Shown piece after piece: positions 45,546 through 58,157 of a stretch of 64,000 nt of DNA. The position numbers and the translations under genes were made by a program. Position 1 is the first letter of the stretch, and the number at the start of each line of letters is the position of its first letter. The DNA is from Camellia lanceoleosa (Eukaryota; Streptophyta; Magnoliopsida; Ericales; Theaceae): positions 87,858,717 to 87,922,716 of the forward strand of contig CM045762.1 in the NCBI GenBank assembly GCA_025200525.1, read 5' to 3'. A model generated the notes under the pieces. It did no database searches, was not told the DNA's origin, and saw only the letters and a program-made list of their open reading frames with translations.

Positions 45546-48500
45546 TCTTCCATGCAAGTATGAGGGCATTTTCTATGCAATAGATACAAGCATTTTCTAT
45601 GCAAGAATCATAACGATACGCGGCACGCATGCAACAGTGTATATGAAAGTTCACATTCTATGCAATAGAGGAGCATTAAATATGTACTCCGGTGCCTTTG
45701 ATTTGCTTCTTAGAGGACTTCAAAACACACTCGGCTCAAAGGGGCACACCCTATTCAAATTGGCGAGAGATAACATCTGCATGTGAAACCCTCTGGTGCT
45801 GCTTGGACTGCCATTCTGACTTGAAGCAGGCTTACACTTGGGGTTGAGACACACTCATACTCCAGAGAAATGGCGAAGCCTGAGAAGGTGCACCTGGAAT
45901 GCAGTTTCGGATCTTGCTAAAGTTGAAACATGCTAAGATGCTCCGAATTTTCCCTCTTTTCTTTTGTTTTGCAGTCCGGAACCTAAATAGCTTCAGACAG
46001 GTCCTCGTTCTACTGTTCACACTTATCGGGGGTGGATCCTGCGGCTTTTTGAAAGAACCAATCCTGTTTTGCACAAATGTGGAGAACGACACGGCACTCG
46101 GAGCACAAAACGATTTTTCTTTTGAAAATGAGAAAAGGATTCTCAACCGGGTATTGAGCCTACAACTGACCACAGCCAAACGACTCAACAAGGAAATAAA
46201 AGGCACACAACCTAGACACATCGAGTAACACTCGAAACGACTCAAAATAAGAATCGAGATAAAACAAAAGATACGACACTCAGACGTGCACAGGGAGCCT
46301 GTTTCACCGGGTAGTGTTTCCCACCCTTTCTCATTTGTGGTTCTCACATCACTCGACCCTTAAGCTCTGTTTTTCTGAAAAAGCCCTTTTCTCACTTTTT
46401 CTCTAAACGCACATCTCTCTATTCTTCAATCTCTCATTTTTCAATCCCTCCCCTGGGTGGTTGATGGATAAACAGCAAGTTGAAGGCTCTCGCCCCTGGT
46501 ATTCTACCAGATTCTTCTTCTTCTGCACACAGCTAGTGAGTTCCTCCCACAGAGGGGTTGTGCTACAACTGGGTGTGTAGCAAATCTGCGGCTAGCATCG
46601 GTTGATGATGCTTTGCTGGGGAGTTTGGACGTGATAAGATCTGTCCAGATGATGGAGTGGAATATCTTGCCTCATTCCAGTTCGTGTTTCACACTTGGCT
46701 CGATACCTTGCTGGATGAGAGACCTTTCAGCCCTTTGGTGTTGGTCAGCCTCAGTGGTACCCTTCTTGGCAGGTAGAGTGCCCTTCTTGGCAAGTAGGGT
46801 GCCCTTTCTAGCGAGTATGTTGACAATGGGGAAAAGACAGAACACCTGACTCAACTGTGCCCCTAGTTCATTATTTCGACCATTTTTTTGTTTTTGCTTT
46901 CCACTAAAACAGTTTTGACCAAAATGAGAGTTAGATCAACATGCTTGTTCGATTTTTGATTTAAAATCATGCAAGTTAGGCTATGAGCACTGAAAATTTT
47001 CCTTTTTTGGGTCCATGAAAAGGGTCCAGTTTTGGAAAAGATAGAATGATTTTTCGAGAAAATTAGCCAACCTCAGTAAAAGTTCTCAAAAACTATTTTT
47101 GCAAACGGCCACTTGCTCAACGAGCATGAAACCTACTCCTGAGATGCACAACCTTAGATCCAAAGGAAAACTGCCCCGTGCTTGAAGAGAGCTGCATGGC
47201 AACGGAAAGTTGCCCCTTGTTTGCACGCATGGCGCATTGAATGGTAACGGAAAGATGCCCCTTGTTTGAATGGCGCCGTAACACACTGAATGGCAACGAA
47301 GAGTTACCCCTTGTTTGAAATGACACCGCGGCGTTTTGAATGGCAACGGAAAGTTGCCCCTTGTTTGGATGATGCCGCAGCGCATTGTAGTCAGTCCTCG
47401 GAGCGACGAACACAACCAGACTCTCGGATACAGAGAAGGCGAAGATGATCAGAGCCATCGCATGGACACAATCGAATTTGAATTGTTTTACGGCTGGACT
47501 TCAGAATGAAGTTGCCTACGTATCCCAAACATGGGAATCAAGCCTTACGTAGTTCGGGGTTAAGGTACACTCGGGTATTTAACCTCTCCTTTTTATGCTC
47601 TAACTTTTGCCAAGGCGCCTGTTGTAGGTTTTCAACCTTGCGAGCCTTCTTCTTCTTTTTTTTTTCAATTCTTTTCTTCTTTCTTTTCATTTCTTTTCTT
47701 TTTTCTTTTTTTTTCTTTTTTTGCTTTTCTTCTTTTTTTTTCTGCATTTTTCTTCTTTTTTATTTTATTTTATTTTTCTTTGCTCTAACTTTTGCTTGGG
47801 TCGCCCTTTTGGGTTTTCGACCCAGCGAGCCTCTCGATGGGTAAAAGTGTAACAAGTCCATGCCAAATGGTTTTGAGATTGAAGCCCTCTATACCCAGGA
47901 GAGTGGCTGTTGTATTGATTTGCAGAAGGATCCACCTGTTGGCTCTTCGAGCACATCGGATATTTTTTGCCCCTAGTTCGAGGGGTGCTTCTGATCTAGC
48001 TTTGCAAGCTTCTTTTGACGACATCTAATCCTCTTGATCTGACTTTGGTGCCTCTTGTTCGAGGGCTGCTTCAAATCCGCCACAGGCCTCATATTGTGAT
48101 TGTCCTTTGAACGTTCTGAATCCAAGTTCAAGGTTTGAAAGCAAAGGGGTTGAGTCTCGAGGCTGAGAGTGATCCTAAGCTGCACAATCTCAAGAGCGAT
48201 TCCACACATGTCTTCGTAGGACCACGCAAACTATTTTTTGAAAGTTTTTAAGAAAGCGACAAATCGCTCGCGCTGAAGACAGTGTAGGACCCATCTGGAT
48301 CAAAGCTAGGGTCCTTCTCAGTACTCATACTAACAAGCATGATTTCATTCATTAAGGGCTTAGCACGCCTCTCTTTCTCTCAATTTGATCAAAGTTTTGC
48401 AAATCCCGAGGAATTCCTCTCTCTTTGTTTTCACCGTAGTGTTCAAAAAGGTTTTGAAAAACTCAAGTCATTACAATGACTTCAAGGCACAAGAGAGCAG

Positions 48501-48900
48501 GTGGAATACACTGCCATTTCATTCAAATCCCGGTACAACTAGCACACGGCAGAAGCAAATGTGAGAGCGTAGAAATCACTGCTGTTTCATTCAAAATCTG
48601 TTGGCATAACTGGCTCCCTGGCAGAAACAGACTCAAAACAAGACAAAAAGACAAACGCAAAACAAAATGGTGACGCCCGAGGTAACACCCCCGGAATCAC
48701 CCGACTCCTATACAACAGGACTGACTCGATACAACAAGACAGACCCAAAACAAAAGAGACTGACTCAAAACAAAAGACAGACTCAAAACAAAACAACAAA
48801 ACTGACCCAATACCCAAGTCAGAATGCAAAATTAACAGCACTTGTACATTGCTCAAAGCAGTGCATGCCATTCACCACAGCTGGAGTAATCTAAGCGCCA
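45546..48900. other. Non-coding interior of the Ogre-like element
   Basis: I find no protease, RT, RNase H or integrase motif on either strand. It holds a 27-bp triplication at about 46,755-46,815 (gtgcccttcttggcaagtag), a ~60-bp tandem repeat at 47,196-47,390, a pyrimidine tract at 47,640-47,785 and a degenerate gactcaaaacaa repeat at 48,635-48,800. Open frames up to 171 residues (45,832-46,347) match nothing I recognise. Confidence 0.7.
47196..47390. repeat. ~60-bp tandem repeat with hairpin ggcaac...gttgcc
   Basis: Four imperfect units built on tggcaacggaaagttgcccc followed by ttgtttg and a variable gccgc segment. Each core can pair ggcaac with gttgcc around a ggaaa loop; diverged units read ggtaacggaaagatgcc and ggcaacgaagagttacc. 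Confidence 0.8.
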
Positions 48901-48923
48901 TTCGCAGGTGGTTCATCCCTCGA

Positions 48924-51230
48924 TCACATAAAATTATCCCCCAAGTTCACTGACCCAGTGCCGATAGACTTTGCTGAGCTCGGCGGGAGGATGACCCCGT
49001 TGTCCAATAGATCCTGTACTTCATGGCGAAGACGGAAGCAGTTGTTGGTAGCATGGCGGTTCTTTGATGGTAAGCGCTTGATCTTGGGTAGCATCATGCG
49101 TAGCCGGAAGAGGATTCGGGAGAGGCCGAGGCTCAAGGGGTTTGAGATGGCCTTGTCTAACAAGGACTTGGAAAGCTTTGGATAAAGGCATGTGGAGGGC
49201 ATGGAAGACCCTCTGACCTCGGGGTTGGTACTTCTGGGTTTGTGGATTTTTGCTGGGCGCACCAGCAAAGGAATTGGCAAGTGCTGGCCTAGTTTGCTGA
49301 TCTCTTCCAAGCACGGGATTAGAGTTGAAAGGAATATTCTTGGTACAACGGCCCTTCTCCCGGCTTGCCCCTTGAGTCAAACTGCTCCCAACTTGAGTAG
49401 CGAAAGTGTCATTCACAGTTTTTACAACAACTGCGAGGACTTGTTCTTTGTTCAGTCCCTCGGATTTCAAAGCCTCAACAGCCAACAGAAGATGCTCATG
49501 GGGATCCATGTCCGCCCCTATCTTGTTCTTTCCGTTCGCTTCCACTTTGCCAAGGGATTTGCCTTCTCCCAATGCAGCCCGTCCCAAGCTTGGAGAGCCT
49601 TTTGACATGAACTCCTTGGTAGGCGATGTGGTTGATGATGGAGCCAAAACTCCAAAGGCTAAATCCGCCACTGTTCTCTGAAGATCTTCAATCATCCTCA
49701 TCAGCTCGGAAGTAGTGGGTTCATAGGTTTGAGATGATTGGGGTTCAGGCGCACCCATCATGCATAAGTGCATGCTTTCTGGGATAAACACCTCAGGCTT
49801 GGGTAGATGGGCCGGGGTGATGTATATGCTGGGGTCATAGGTGGATGGCAGTGTATGGATGAGATTGAGGTAGGTGGGAAATGTTTGGTCATTGGGGTAT
49901 GAAGGTGGAGCTATCGTCCGGTTATCGATGAGATTTTGGACCTCATGATAAGCGGTAGCAGTCGGTGCCATGACGCTAGCGATGGTACATACTCTGATTT
50001 GGCGGGGTTATGTCTGGCTGGGAGTGGGTTGGGAAGAGGTTGAGGATCGAAGGGTTTGAGATGCCCTTTTTCCATCAGGACTTTTAGTGTGCTAGTCAGG
50101 CTCATATGGAGAGGGGTAAAAGTTCTGCCCTGAGCTCGGGCTGGGCTAGTTGTTTGTAGGCTTGGTTTGGCAAAAGGATTGGCTGTGGTGACTGTATTGA
50201 TTTCCGTGGGTTCGGGAATAGTGCTACTTCTGGCATTGGTACTCCTTGAAATCACCCTCCTTGTCGGTTCATTTGTTCTGGGAATGACCCCACTGTTGAA
50301 CGCATTCTCGACCTGAACCCCCAGTTCATGCAAACTTTTGAAAGTGAATAACGGAGCGACTATCAATTTCTGCAACATATCATGCTCGAGGTTCCGCACC
50401 ATCATCTGCACTTGATCCCTCTCAAAAGGGCGGCGATCTGTCATCTGTGCTGCCTTTGCTCTCCACCTCGCAACAAATTTCACAAAAGGCTCTTTTGAAT
50501 TTTGGTGGGTTGCTTCAAGCTCTTGGATGGTCATCTCAACTTGGGTATTGTAGGAATACTGATCGACAAAGGCCTCAGCCAATTCTTCCCAGTTTTGCTT
50601 CACTTTGTCCTCCAACTTAGCGTACCAAGTGACTGCTACACCGGACAGGGTTCTTCCATACAGAGAGAGTTTCTGTGGCTTAGTCAGACCCATCGGCTTT
50701 AGGACATCCAAGAAAAGTCGGATATATACCATTGGATCCCCAAACCCGTCGAAACGGTCAATATGTGGCATTTTGAATCTGTCTGGGAGCCGGACGGTAG
50801 ACTCAGTGTGCCCATCCTCAATGTCGGGAATGGAGTTAAGGCCTTGTGCCTTTTTGAATTGCTTCTCAAGGTTCGCAATTTTCACTGCGGTCAGATCGAG
50901 GTCATTAGCATCAAGGGGATAACGCCTCTTATTAGGTCGCAAAAAACTCCTGCTTGAGCTAACCCTTCTCGAGGATCTGGACCCTGCAAATCTTCAGCTG
51001 GCGGAAGTGGGTCAAAGTTCGGCTGGGGTCCCAAAGCTGGATGTGAGGCATATGCCCCAGATGGGCGCTGCGTTTCAATACTGGCCTCAGCTGCATGGCG
51101 ATTCCACGATGAGCGCTATCACGGCCACAACTTCTTCTGAACCCTATGCCATCACGGGTCTCATGATGATGATGTATTTGGCATCGACGGATCAGATGAA
51201 CCAATGAGCCCTGTCTGGCCTTTCTTTGCC
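48924..51230 (-). pseudogene. Ogre/Tat-like gag, decayed, with duplicated C-terminal module
   Basis: Begins near 51,230 in one frame with SGAYASHPALGPQPNFDPLP, then after a frameshift near 50,940 enters a 343-residue open frame (50,942 to 49,911): RPNKRRYPLDANDLDLTAVK, a retrotransposon-gag domain at about residues 70-200 (HIDRFDGFGDPM, WYAKLEDKVKQNWEELAEAF, FVKFVARWRAKAAQM) and the tail LKVLMEKGHLKPFDPQPLPN. Another frame (49,971-49,021) continues with YHEVQNLIDNRTIAPPS and later repeats the tail as FQVLVRQGHLKPLEPRPLPN; 49,310-48,924 then gives CFRLRHEVQDLLDNGVILPP. So the C-terminal module occurs twice. The expected knuckle cysteines are largely lost at the first module. Gag forms the particle; this copy is broken. 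Confidence 0.88.
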
Positions 51231-51988
51231 TTGCCTCAGCGAAAGAATACTGGTTGCCCTTGAATTGAATCTCTGACCTAACAAAGTCTATCAGCACTAG
51301 TCCAATGTACCCGGGGGATTTCGGAGCCTTCTAAAGGTATGGTTCCAGGACTACCTAGCAAAAGGGAAAATATGCAGCATCTCAGCCTAACTTCACCAAA
51401 ACAGATATGAGCATAACAAGACGATTGTGCCCTCTACTGAATTCTGCCCAAAAATTCGACCTGTAAACTGTTACCCTCAGGTAAACTGAATCCCAAAATA
51501 CTGAATTGGTGCCCGCAGGACTGATGCCCAAACTTGCAAACTGATACATGCATTCCCTGTAGAGACGCACTCTAAAAGCACATAACAAGCAAGTGAGAGC
51601 CAAAACACCCCTATGGAGGGGTAGGGTTTCCCTGTCCTATTTTGTCAGGAACTAGGGTTTCACTACGCATGCAGCGGTTTCAAACAACCTATAAACGGGT
51701 AAGCAACCTGTCCTAGTTTGGAATGGTCACTATGGATCCGAATATGCACTAGGTCGAATGGTCAAAAAGGGTGCCCCGGTAAAACCGAGGTTCTTGTTCC
51801 CATCTTTGTCGAGCCAGGCCGATCGGCCTTATGGTCATGACTTGACAAGACAAGCCTCCAAGAAATCGTCGTTAAGAATGGCATATGGCAAACACGGTGT
51901 CCTAGGCGTACCAATGCAAATGCAATGCAAAGAAACACACAAGTGTAGTCAAAACCAGATATCATGAGTTTGAGTCAAGTTCTCTAAA
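51231..51988. other. 5' leader of Ogre-like element
   Basis: Between the primer-binding site and gag on the minus strand. No coding match. The short open frames at 51,382-51,965 overlap on both strands and look like chance. Confidence 0.5.
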
Positions 51989-52006
51989 TCCCCAGCAGAG
52001 TCGCCA
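51989..52006 (-). other. Primer-binding site of Ogre-like element
   Basis: On the element strand TGGCGACTCTGCTGGGGA starts five bases after the 5' LTR. Sites of this form occur in Ogre/Tat-like elements; I do not assign the tRNA with certainty. Confidence 0.8.
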
Positions 52007-53699
52007 GAAACTATAGACGTCCCCGAACGCATCCCGGGGAAAGGGAGTGCATCCCCCCCCGTTCTGGTTCGATATTGGGTCACTACAGTTCGAAGGACTC
52101 AAATGTCACGGTTCTCAATCTTGAACCAAAGAGTCCAAATCCGGCAAATCGTTTTGCAAACAGATTTTTTGAAAGAAGTGCCAAACATGGATCGCGCCAG
52201 AATCTGAGTCGCCACCTAAATGTTTTTTAAATGGGAAATTTAGGAAACCCTGACTCGGTGCCAAAGGCCACGTGTCCGTCATCAACAAAGTTGCCTCGGC
52301 TCGAGAACTTGGGTACGATTGGGGAAGGTCACTTCGTGAGCACCCCTTCGCCAAAACCCGACCTCTACTAACCATGATATCTGTTTTTGAAAACGTTGTA
52401 TGTTCTTATTCCGGTTATTAGCCTAGGTTACTATGTGATAAGCACAGCATACAAGTATAGACTGGGTCGCCTGAATTGGAACAAAACATTTCATGTTTGT
52501 TTGTTTGAAAATGGTTTGATGGTGCTACCCGCAGGTAGGCTAAGACGTGGATTTGCCACCCTCGGGTGGGCTTAGAAAACGTGATTTTGCCACTATCTAG
52601 TGGGCTTAAAACAAACATTTGATGAATTATTCCAATCCAAGTAACTCAACCTCCACCCACAGGCATTCAAGGCAGTTATATCACATAAGCACATAGCCTC
52701 ATGGTAAGCATGCTATTCAGGGCAGTCACTCACACGTATGCAAGGATGCTAAAGCATAAAACTCACCGAGTACTCCAAGCCAAAACAGAAGCTCATTAGA
52801 AATCATGCGTGATCCTAGATATACAGAAATGCCTAATGCAACACATGCAAAGATGCAAACTATAGCAGGCTCGGCTATTCTAAACATGGCATATGGAATG
52901 CTACAACTAACACGTATTCAATTTGGAATTGAAATACAAATGCAGTTTGTATGATGCGCCGAGCCCGGTGCGTGCAAAACAGATGAATGATGCAAACATG
53001 CTGTCATACTGTATGCTAATTGAAACATGCCCTATATCTAACCATCATAAGCGGGTAAATAAAAGGGAAGAAAAATGTGGGGTTGGAAGACATACATCAC
53101 ACTCACCCACACTTATTACAATTTTGCCCTCGCATAGAGGGTCCAAATAAATAATAATACAGTCCCGAATAAAAGAATAATACAGAAATTCTTAATTAAT
53201 TAATAAATTAACTAAGAAAGCGGTAAACTGGCATGCAAGCCAGGGACTGCCTTGACTCCGCTCCGGATAATGAAATAATGCATGTTTGGGCTGCTTTGCG
53301 CCGAAATCCACTGGGATGCCCCAATTAGCCTCTGTTTGCAATGTTTCTCGAAATGCGTGCCGAATTCTAAAAAGTTGCTGATTCTTCATTTTTGCTGCAA
53401 CAGAGAGCAGGAAAGGGGCATAGCAATGTATTTCACAAATTTATGCATGCCTCGATCCTCGTTCCACCAATCACGCATATCGATGCATGATGACCGAGAA
53501 GCCGAATTGCACAGCTTAATATAGGATGAATGCATATGAACACTACAACAAAACCTAACTCCATCATGGATAATCCGGAGTGTCGGTGACTTGGGAATTG
53601 AGACCCATTCCGTCACTCGGAGTACGAAACGTGCCTCGTTTCCCGTGCCCGGCCTAACTCCTATCCCGAACACAATGCAATATGCATGATATGTATGAA

Positions 53700-54265
53700 A
53701 TGCAACTAAGATACAATCCTAACATACACAATGCTATGAAAATGAGATGTCTCGGAATGCATGCACACGGGCATGCAAACTGAGAAAATGATCCTAAGGC
53801 ATAAAATGGCATACGCAATGCAATTGGACTTACACTAACATGAGTGGACCTTAGCCACACTCACATAAGAGGCCGTCGGATAAAAGTGAAGTGCCTCGAA
53901 ATGCGTGCACACGGGCACGCAAACCGAGGCAATGGCATACGAAATGCAATGATGCTAAAATGACATAAACAATACAATATGGGCTTACACTAACATGAGA
54001 GAGCCTCAGCCACACTCACATAAGAGGCCGAGAGATGAAAAATGAGATGCCTCGAAATGCGTGCACACGAGCACGCAAACCGAGGCAATGGCATATACGA
54101 TGCAATGAGACTAAAATGGCATACAGAATGCAAAATGGACTTACGCTAACATGGGTGAGCCTCAGCCACACTCACATAAGAAGCCGATGGATGAAAATGA
54201 AGTGCCTCGAAATGCGTGCACACGGGCACACAAACCGAGGCAATGACATTAAGGCATGAAATGAC
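53700..54265. repeat. ~155-bp tandem repeat in the 5' LTR
   Basis: Counterpart of 40,580-41,165. The units here are more uniform, e.g. cctcgaaatgcgtgcacacg recurs at about 53,893, 54,051 and 54,205. Confidence 0.85.
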
Positions 54266-55743
54266 ATAGAAAATGATATGCAAACATGCCAATGGAATTT
54301 CAGCACTGAAATATGGGGGAAAACAGTCCCGAAAGATGGCGAAAGTGTACCCGATGCATGGAATGATCCCGAAACATGAATTTTGGCACCTGAAATGACC
54401 TATAGCTACACCAAACATGCATAACTGATACATGACATGAAAAGGCAGAAGCAAGGAAACCCCAAAACTAGCATTTTTCCAGCACAAAACATGGCCAAAC
54501 AGCAATCATAAATAGGGCTAACATGGCATACAAAAATGGCTCCACAAGGGAGGCTATGAAGCAAGTGGTATATGAAAAGCCCAAATGAAAAAAACACCAT
54601 TCTAAAACACCGAAGAGGGACTAAAAATATGAACATTTAAAGTAGATGACATCCCCCAAATCAGTATGAAAACATGCCAAAAATGCCATGCAAGAAATAG
54701 GCCACAAGAGGGTACAACATGAAGTAGGCCAAATATTCATCAAACAAGAAAAGACCCTTCATGAAATATATCCAGAGAGTCAAAATATGACCATTTCCAG
54801 TTCTGATGATGGCCGAAAACAGAAGCTAGATAAGCCTAAAAAGGCATGCAAAAATGGGGGCCAAAGAGGGGTATAATGGTAGGTACAACATGGAGGCCCC
54901 AAAAAAGGTTTATTCCTTCTACAATGTTGTAGAGGGACACAAAATAAGCTTACTCACAGTTCATGACATGCTCCAAAACAATTTACATATAGGCCAAACA
55001 AATCATGCAAATTTACGGTAAATAGAAGAGATTGTGAAGCAAGTGCAAGATAGGGGGCCCAAACAGGGTTTATCCCTTCTTAAATGTTGAAGAGGAGCTC
55101 AAAATAGGCCCTCTTACAGTTTACATTATGCTCAAAAACAGATCACTCATAGGCTAGAAATTTCATGCAAAAATGTGACATATAAGATGATATTGAAGCA
55201 AGTACAGGATGGTGATCTCAAATAGGGTTGAACCCTTCAACAATCATGTAAAATGGTTCAAAATAATGACCCTTTCAGTTAGGGTCGAAGCTCAAAACAA
55301 CAAGAAAATAGGCTAGAAGAATGGTGCAAAAATGAGCTACAAAAGGGGGAAATGGTAACTTACCCTTGTAGACAAGTCTTGGTTGCCTTTTGCTTGAAGA
55401 ATGGATGCCTCCTAGCTGCTGGAAATCTCTCCTAGCTGCTGGAAATAGAGTAGTGGTGGTGGTGCTTGATGATGATGAAGAAATGGAACCAAAACCTGAG
55501 AATTTGAGAGAGATGGAGAGAGATATGAATGTGAGGCCTCTTAGGGATTTTTTGTAACCCCAAAACAAGAGTTGAGCAGCTGGTTATATAGGCCAAAGAG
55601 AGGGAGCAAGGTAGGAGGAAAATGACACCAAGTTTCCCTCCAAAAGCTTCCCCCGGGTACAAATATTTTTGGGGAAAAACAGATATACAGCTGTAATACA
55701 CCCCCACTGAGGAAGCAGGCCGGCTAGGTACTTTAGTTACAGG

Positions 55744-55778
55744 TGGCCGGCCGGCCACCCCCCATGGCCGGCCGGCCA
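55744..55778. repeat. Paired GC palindromes, 5' LTR copy
   Basis: Same two TGGCCGGCCGGCCA palindromes and 7-bp spacer as in the other LTR, with no base change. Confidence 0.9.
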
Positions 55779-56679
55779 GGGTCAAAAGGTCCAAGCCATA
55801 AAACTGGTCGGCCATGTAGCCCTTGAAGTTAGCTTTCCAATGCCGCAAACCTTGCATCAAAATTCCTCCTGTAGAAAAAGTTATGCCAGTTTCCGTAAAG
55901 CCGCGCAGATTCGGTCTAACCAGACTTCAACCAACCATATCTCCTCCCCCCGGATCCGGACTTAGGAGATTCTTGAGTGCAAAATGAAGCCCCGGAAGTA
56001 AGCTTTCCAATGGTGGTGGCCTCATATTTTAATTCCTCTTGTGCAAAGAGTTACGCCCGTTTCGGTGAAGCCGCGCAGACTTTTCTCCTTCCCGGATTCA
56101 TGCTGAACCACTTTTGACCAAACAAAAAGTTGGTTGTCAAAACAATTGCTGGCCTCCCACCCTCCTACAAGCTTCCTAACCATGAAAATAAGGCCTCCAC
56201 CAAAAATGAGCCCAAACCGATGCGAAATGAAGGTTCGGGGGCCGAAACGCGCAGTTCGGGACCCCGAAAACTGACTGTTGGGCACCGGGAGTGGTGTCCG
56301 ACCACGAAGTCGGTCTCTCGGACCCCAGTGTCCCTCAAAAAGGAGCAAATAAGATGCATGCCAAAAATCAGAGCAATCGGAGATGGTTAGGCGGTCCCGA
56401 GGCACAGCCTGCGGCACAAGCTCCATCGGGAAGCAAGACTCGAGAAATGGGCAAAATGGTCTACGGGACCTCTCCCTCCCTTCAAGAAAAGAAACAAAGA
56501 AAACCGAGTCTGGTTCGCAAACTGAGACAAGGCACAGAAGAGGGTTCGGAAGTCCAGAGGCAGGGCTCACGGCCGTGACTCTGAGACTTCTGAACGAACA
56601 CAATATGCAACATCACCGAGCACTCAATCGGTGACGTCTGAGTCTTAAGGTCGGTCAAAAATGGGGTGTCTACAGTTGT

Positions 56680-58030
56680 ATGTTGTATTTGGTACTCGCG
56701 TAGGGAGTCAAGGTGCCTAATTGCCCTGTCTTGTGCGTATCGCCAGGCGAACGTGTTTGGGTGTCCACGAGCTTGCTGTTTATAGAGTCGGCAAATGTGA
56801 AAAACTTGATTTTGGGTATCCACAAGCCCGCCGTTTTAGGAGTCGACGAAAGTGGAGAAAGAAAAGTTTTGGATGTCCATTGCTCCTCCGTTTTTAGAGT
56901 CAGCAAATGTGATAATATTTTCAGTATATAAATGTATATATGTATGTATGGTTTTGCGGCTCTTACTTGGGATGTCATAGCTAGGGGTGTGCATAATACT
57001 GCCGAAACTGCCGAAACCGTACCGAACCGCACCACCAAGGCAAATTCGTTATTATTTGCCAATTGAACCGCCAGTTTTTGATAAGAAAAATGGCAAATTC
57101 TAGTGATACTTTTATCAATCCACCGGTTTCTATTTTTCTTCCAAACCGCACCGACCCGCACCGCTATTAAATCATGTTTTATAAGATTATAAAAATTGTT
57201 TTTTACTTAAGTTTGCTTGTTGTTCTATACCTTAGAATATAGTATTACATTACTATTTGAGGGAAATTCAAGATGTCAGTAATCCAAAATAAAGTTGGAT
57301 TCCAATTCAAGATGCTTAACATCATGGTATCTCTCGCCTTTTTTTTACTCTTTGATTTAAGTTTTGTAATTTGAATTATATTTTTTATAAACCGCCAATC
57401 CGCCTGAACCGCCAAGGCAAATCCGCCATTATTTGCCAACCGAACCGCCGGTTTTTGATAAGAAAAATGGTAAATTCTAATGACACTTTTATCAATCCGC
57501 CACCCGCCATACGATTTCTATTTTTCTCTCAAACCGCACCGACCCGCACCGCGCACACCCCTAGTCATAGCGGATTTACCACCCCATGGTTGTAGATGAG
57601 ACTTTGAATGAAAATCATGTATTGAACTTTTTTGGTTTTAGAAAAAGAAAATATGGATTTGATCCTAACAAGTGCGTGGCATGATCATATGCATCTCGAT
57701 TATATATATGTCATTTTAATAGTATTTCCTATTGGGCATTAGCCCACCCCAACTAAGAACATTTCAAGTATTGATGGTGTAACTCTGCCCAAGTGACAAT
57801 GCAGTGAAGATTTTGAATGGAGCACATAGACTCATTGGATGTTAATTGTTGAAGCTCTAGAGTTAATGTGTGTTGGGACTGAATGTCCACCCTTTTGTGT
57901 AACCAAGGGGTTGCCCTTGAAACTTGTACGCCATTAGGGCATCTTTCCTTTTGATTTCTTTAATTTTGTGAACTGTAACTTGTATTGTGAGCATAAAATG
58001 TAATAGCTTAATATAGTTCAATGAGAACGA
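56680..58030 (+). mobile_element. Gypsy LTR-like segment 2, right part (copy B)
   Basis: Counterpart of 9251-10,020, containing the hAT MITE at 56982-57563. No gene. The following AT-rich 58,031-58,157 also matches copy A. Confidence 0.4.
56982..57563. mobile_element. hAT-type MITE, 582 bp, copy B only
   Basis: Ends TAGGGGTGTGC and GCACACCCCTA, with the perfect 8-bp duplication gtcatagc at 56974-56981 and 57564-57571. Copy A has one gtcatagc at about 9548-9555. The interior holds a direct repeat of about 160 bp (56,999-57,165 and 57,391-57,555: ccgccggtttttgataagaa and related) rich in accgcaccg. No transposase. Confidence 0.93.
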
Positions 58031-58157
58031 GATTTACTTAATGAAAGATAATATTTTTTTTCTTAAAGAATTATCTTATCATAGATGGATTTATTTGATA
58101 AAAGCCAGTGAATATTTAATAAAATTGACTATATAAAGGTTTATAAATTTTGTAGTG

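Larger units (their letters stand above)
38910..56674 (-). mobile_element. Ogre/Tat-like giant LTR retrotransposon, gag-only, copy B only
   Basis: 17,765 bp in minus orientation with 4.7-kb LTRs at 38910-43592 and 52012-56674. The target duplication gttgt is at 38905-38909 and 56675-56679; copy A has a single gttgt at the same site (about 9246-9250). The primer-binding site (51989-52006) and polypurine tract (43593-43606) are in the right places. The 8.4-kb interior holds a decayed gag with a duplicated C-terminal module, no protease, RT, RNase H or integrase that I can find, and a large tandem array near the 3' LTR. Very long LTRs, a TGTAGACACCCC start and 3' tandem repeats are features of Ogre/Tat elements. 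It would need proteins in trans. Confidence 0.93.
52012..56674 (-). repeat. 5' LTR of Ogre-like element
   Basis: 4663 bp, starting TATAGACGTCCCC (the expected TG is changed to TA) and ending GGGTGTCTACA, followed by gttgt at 56675-56679. It repeats the whole left LTR including the 155-bp repeats (about 53,700-54,265), TATA box and GC palindromes. Confidence 0.93.

Noticed and set aside
45832..46347. 171-residue frame as the extra ORF of Ogre elements
   Set aside because: It lies at the 3' side near the array, not upstream of gag, and shows no recognisable domain.
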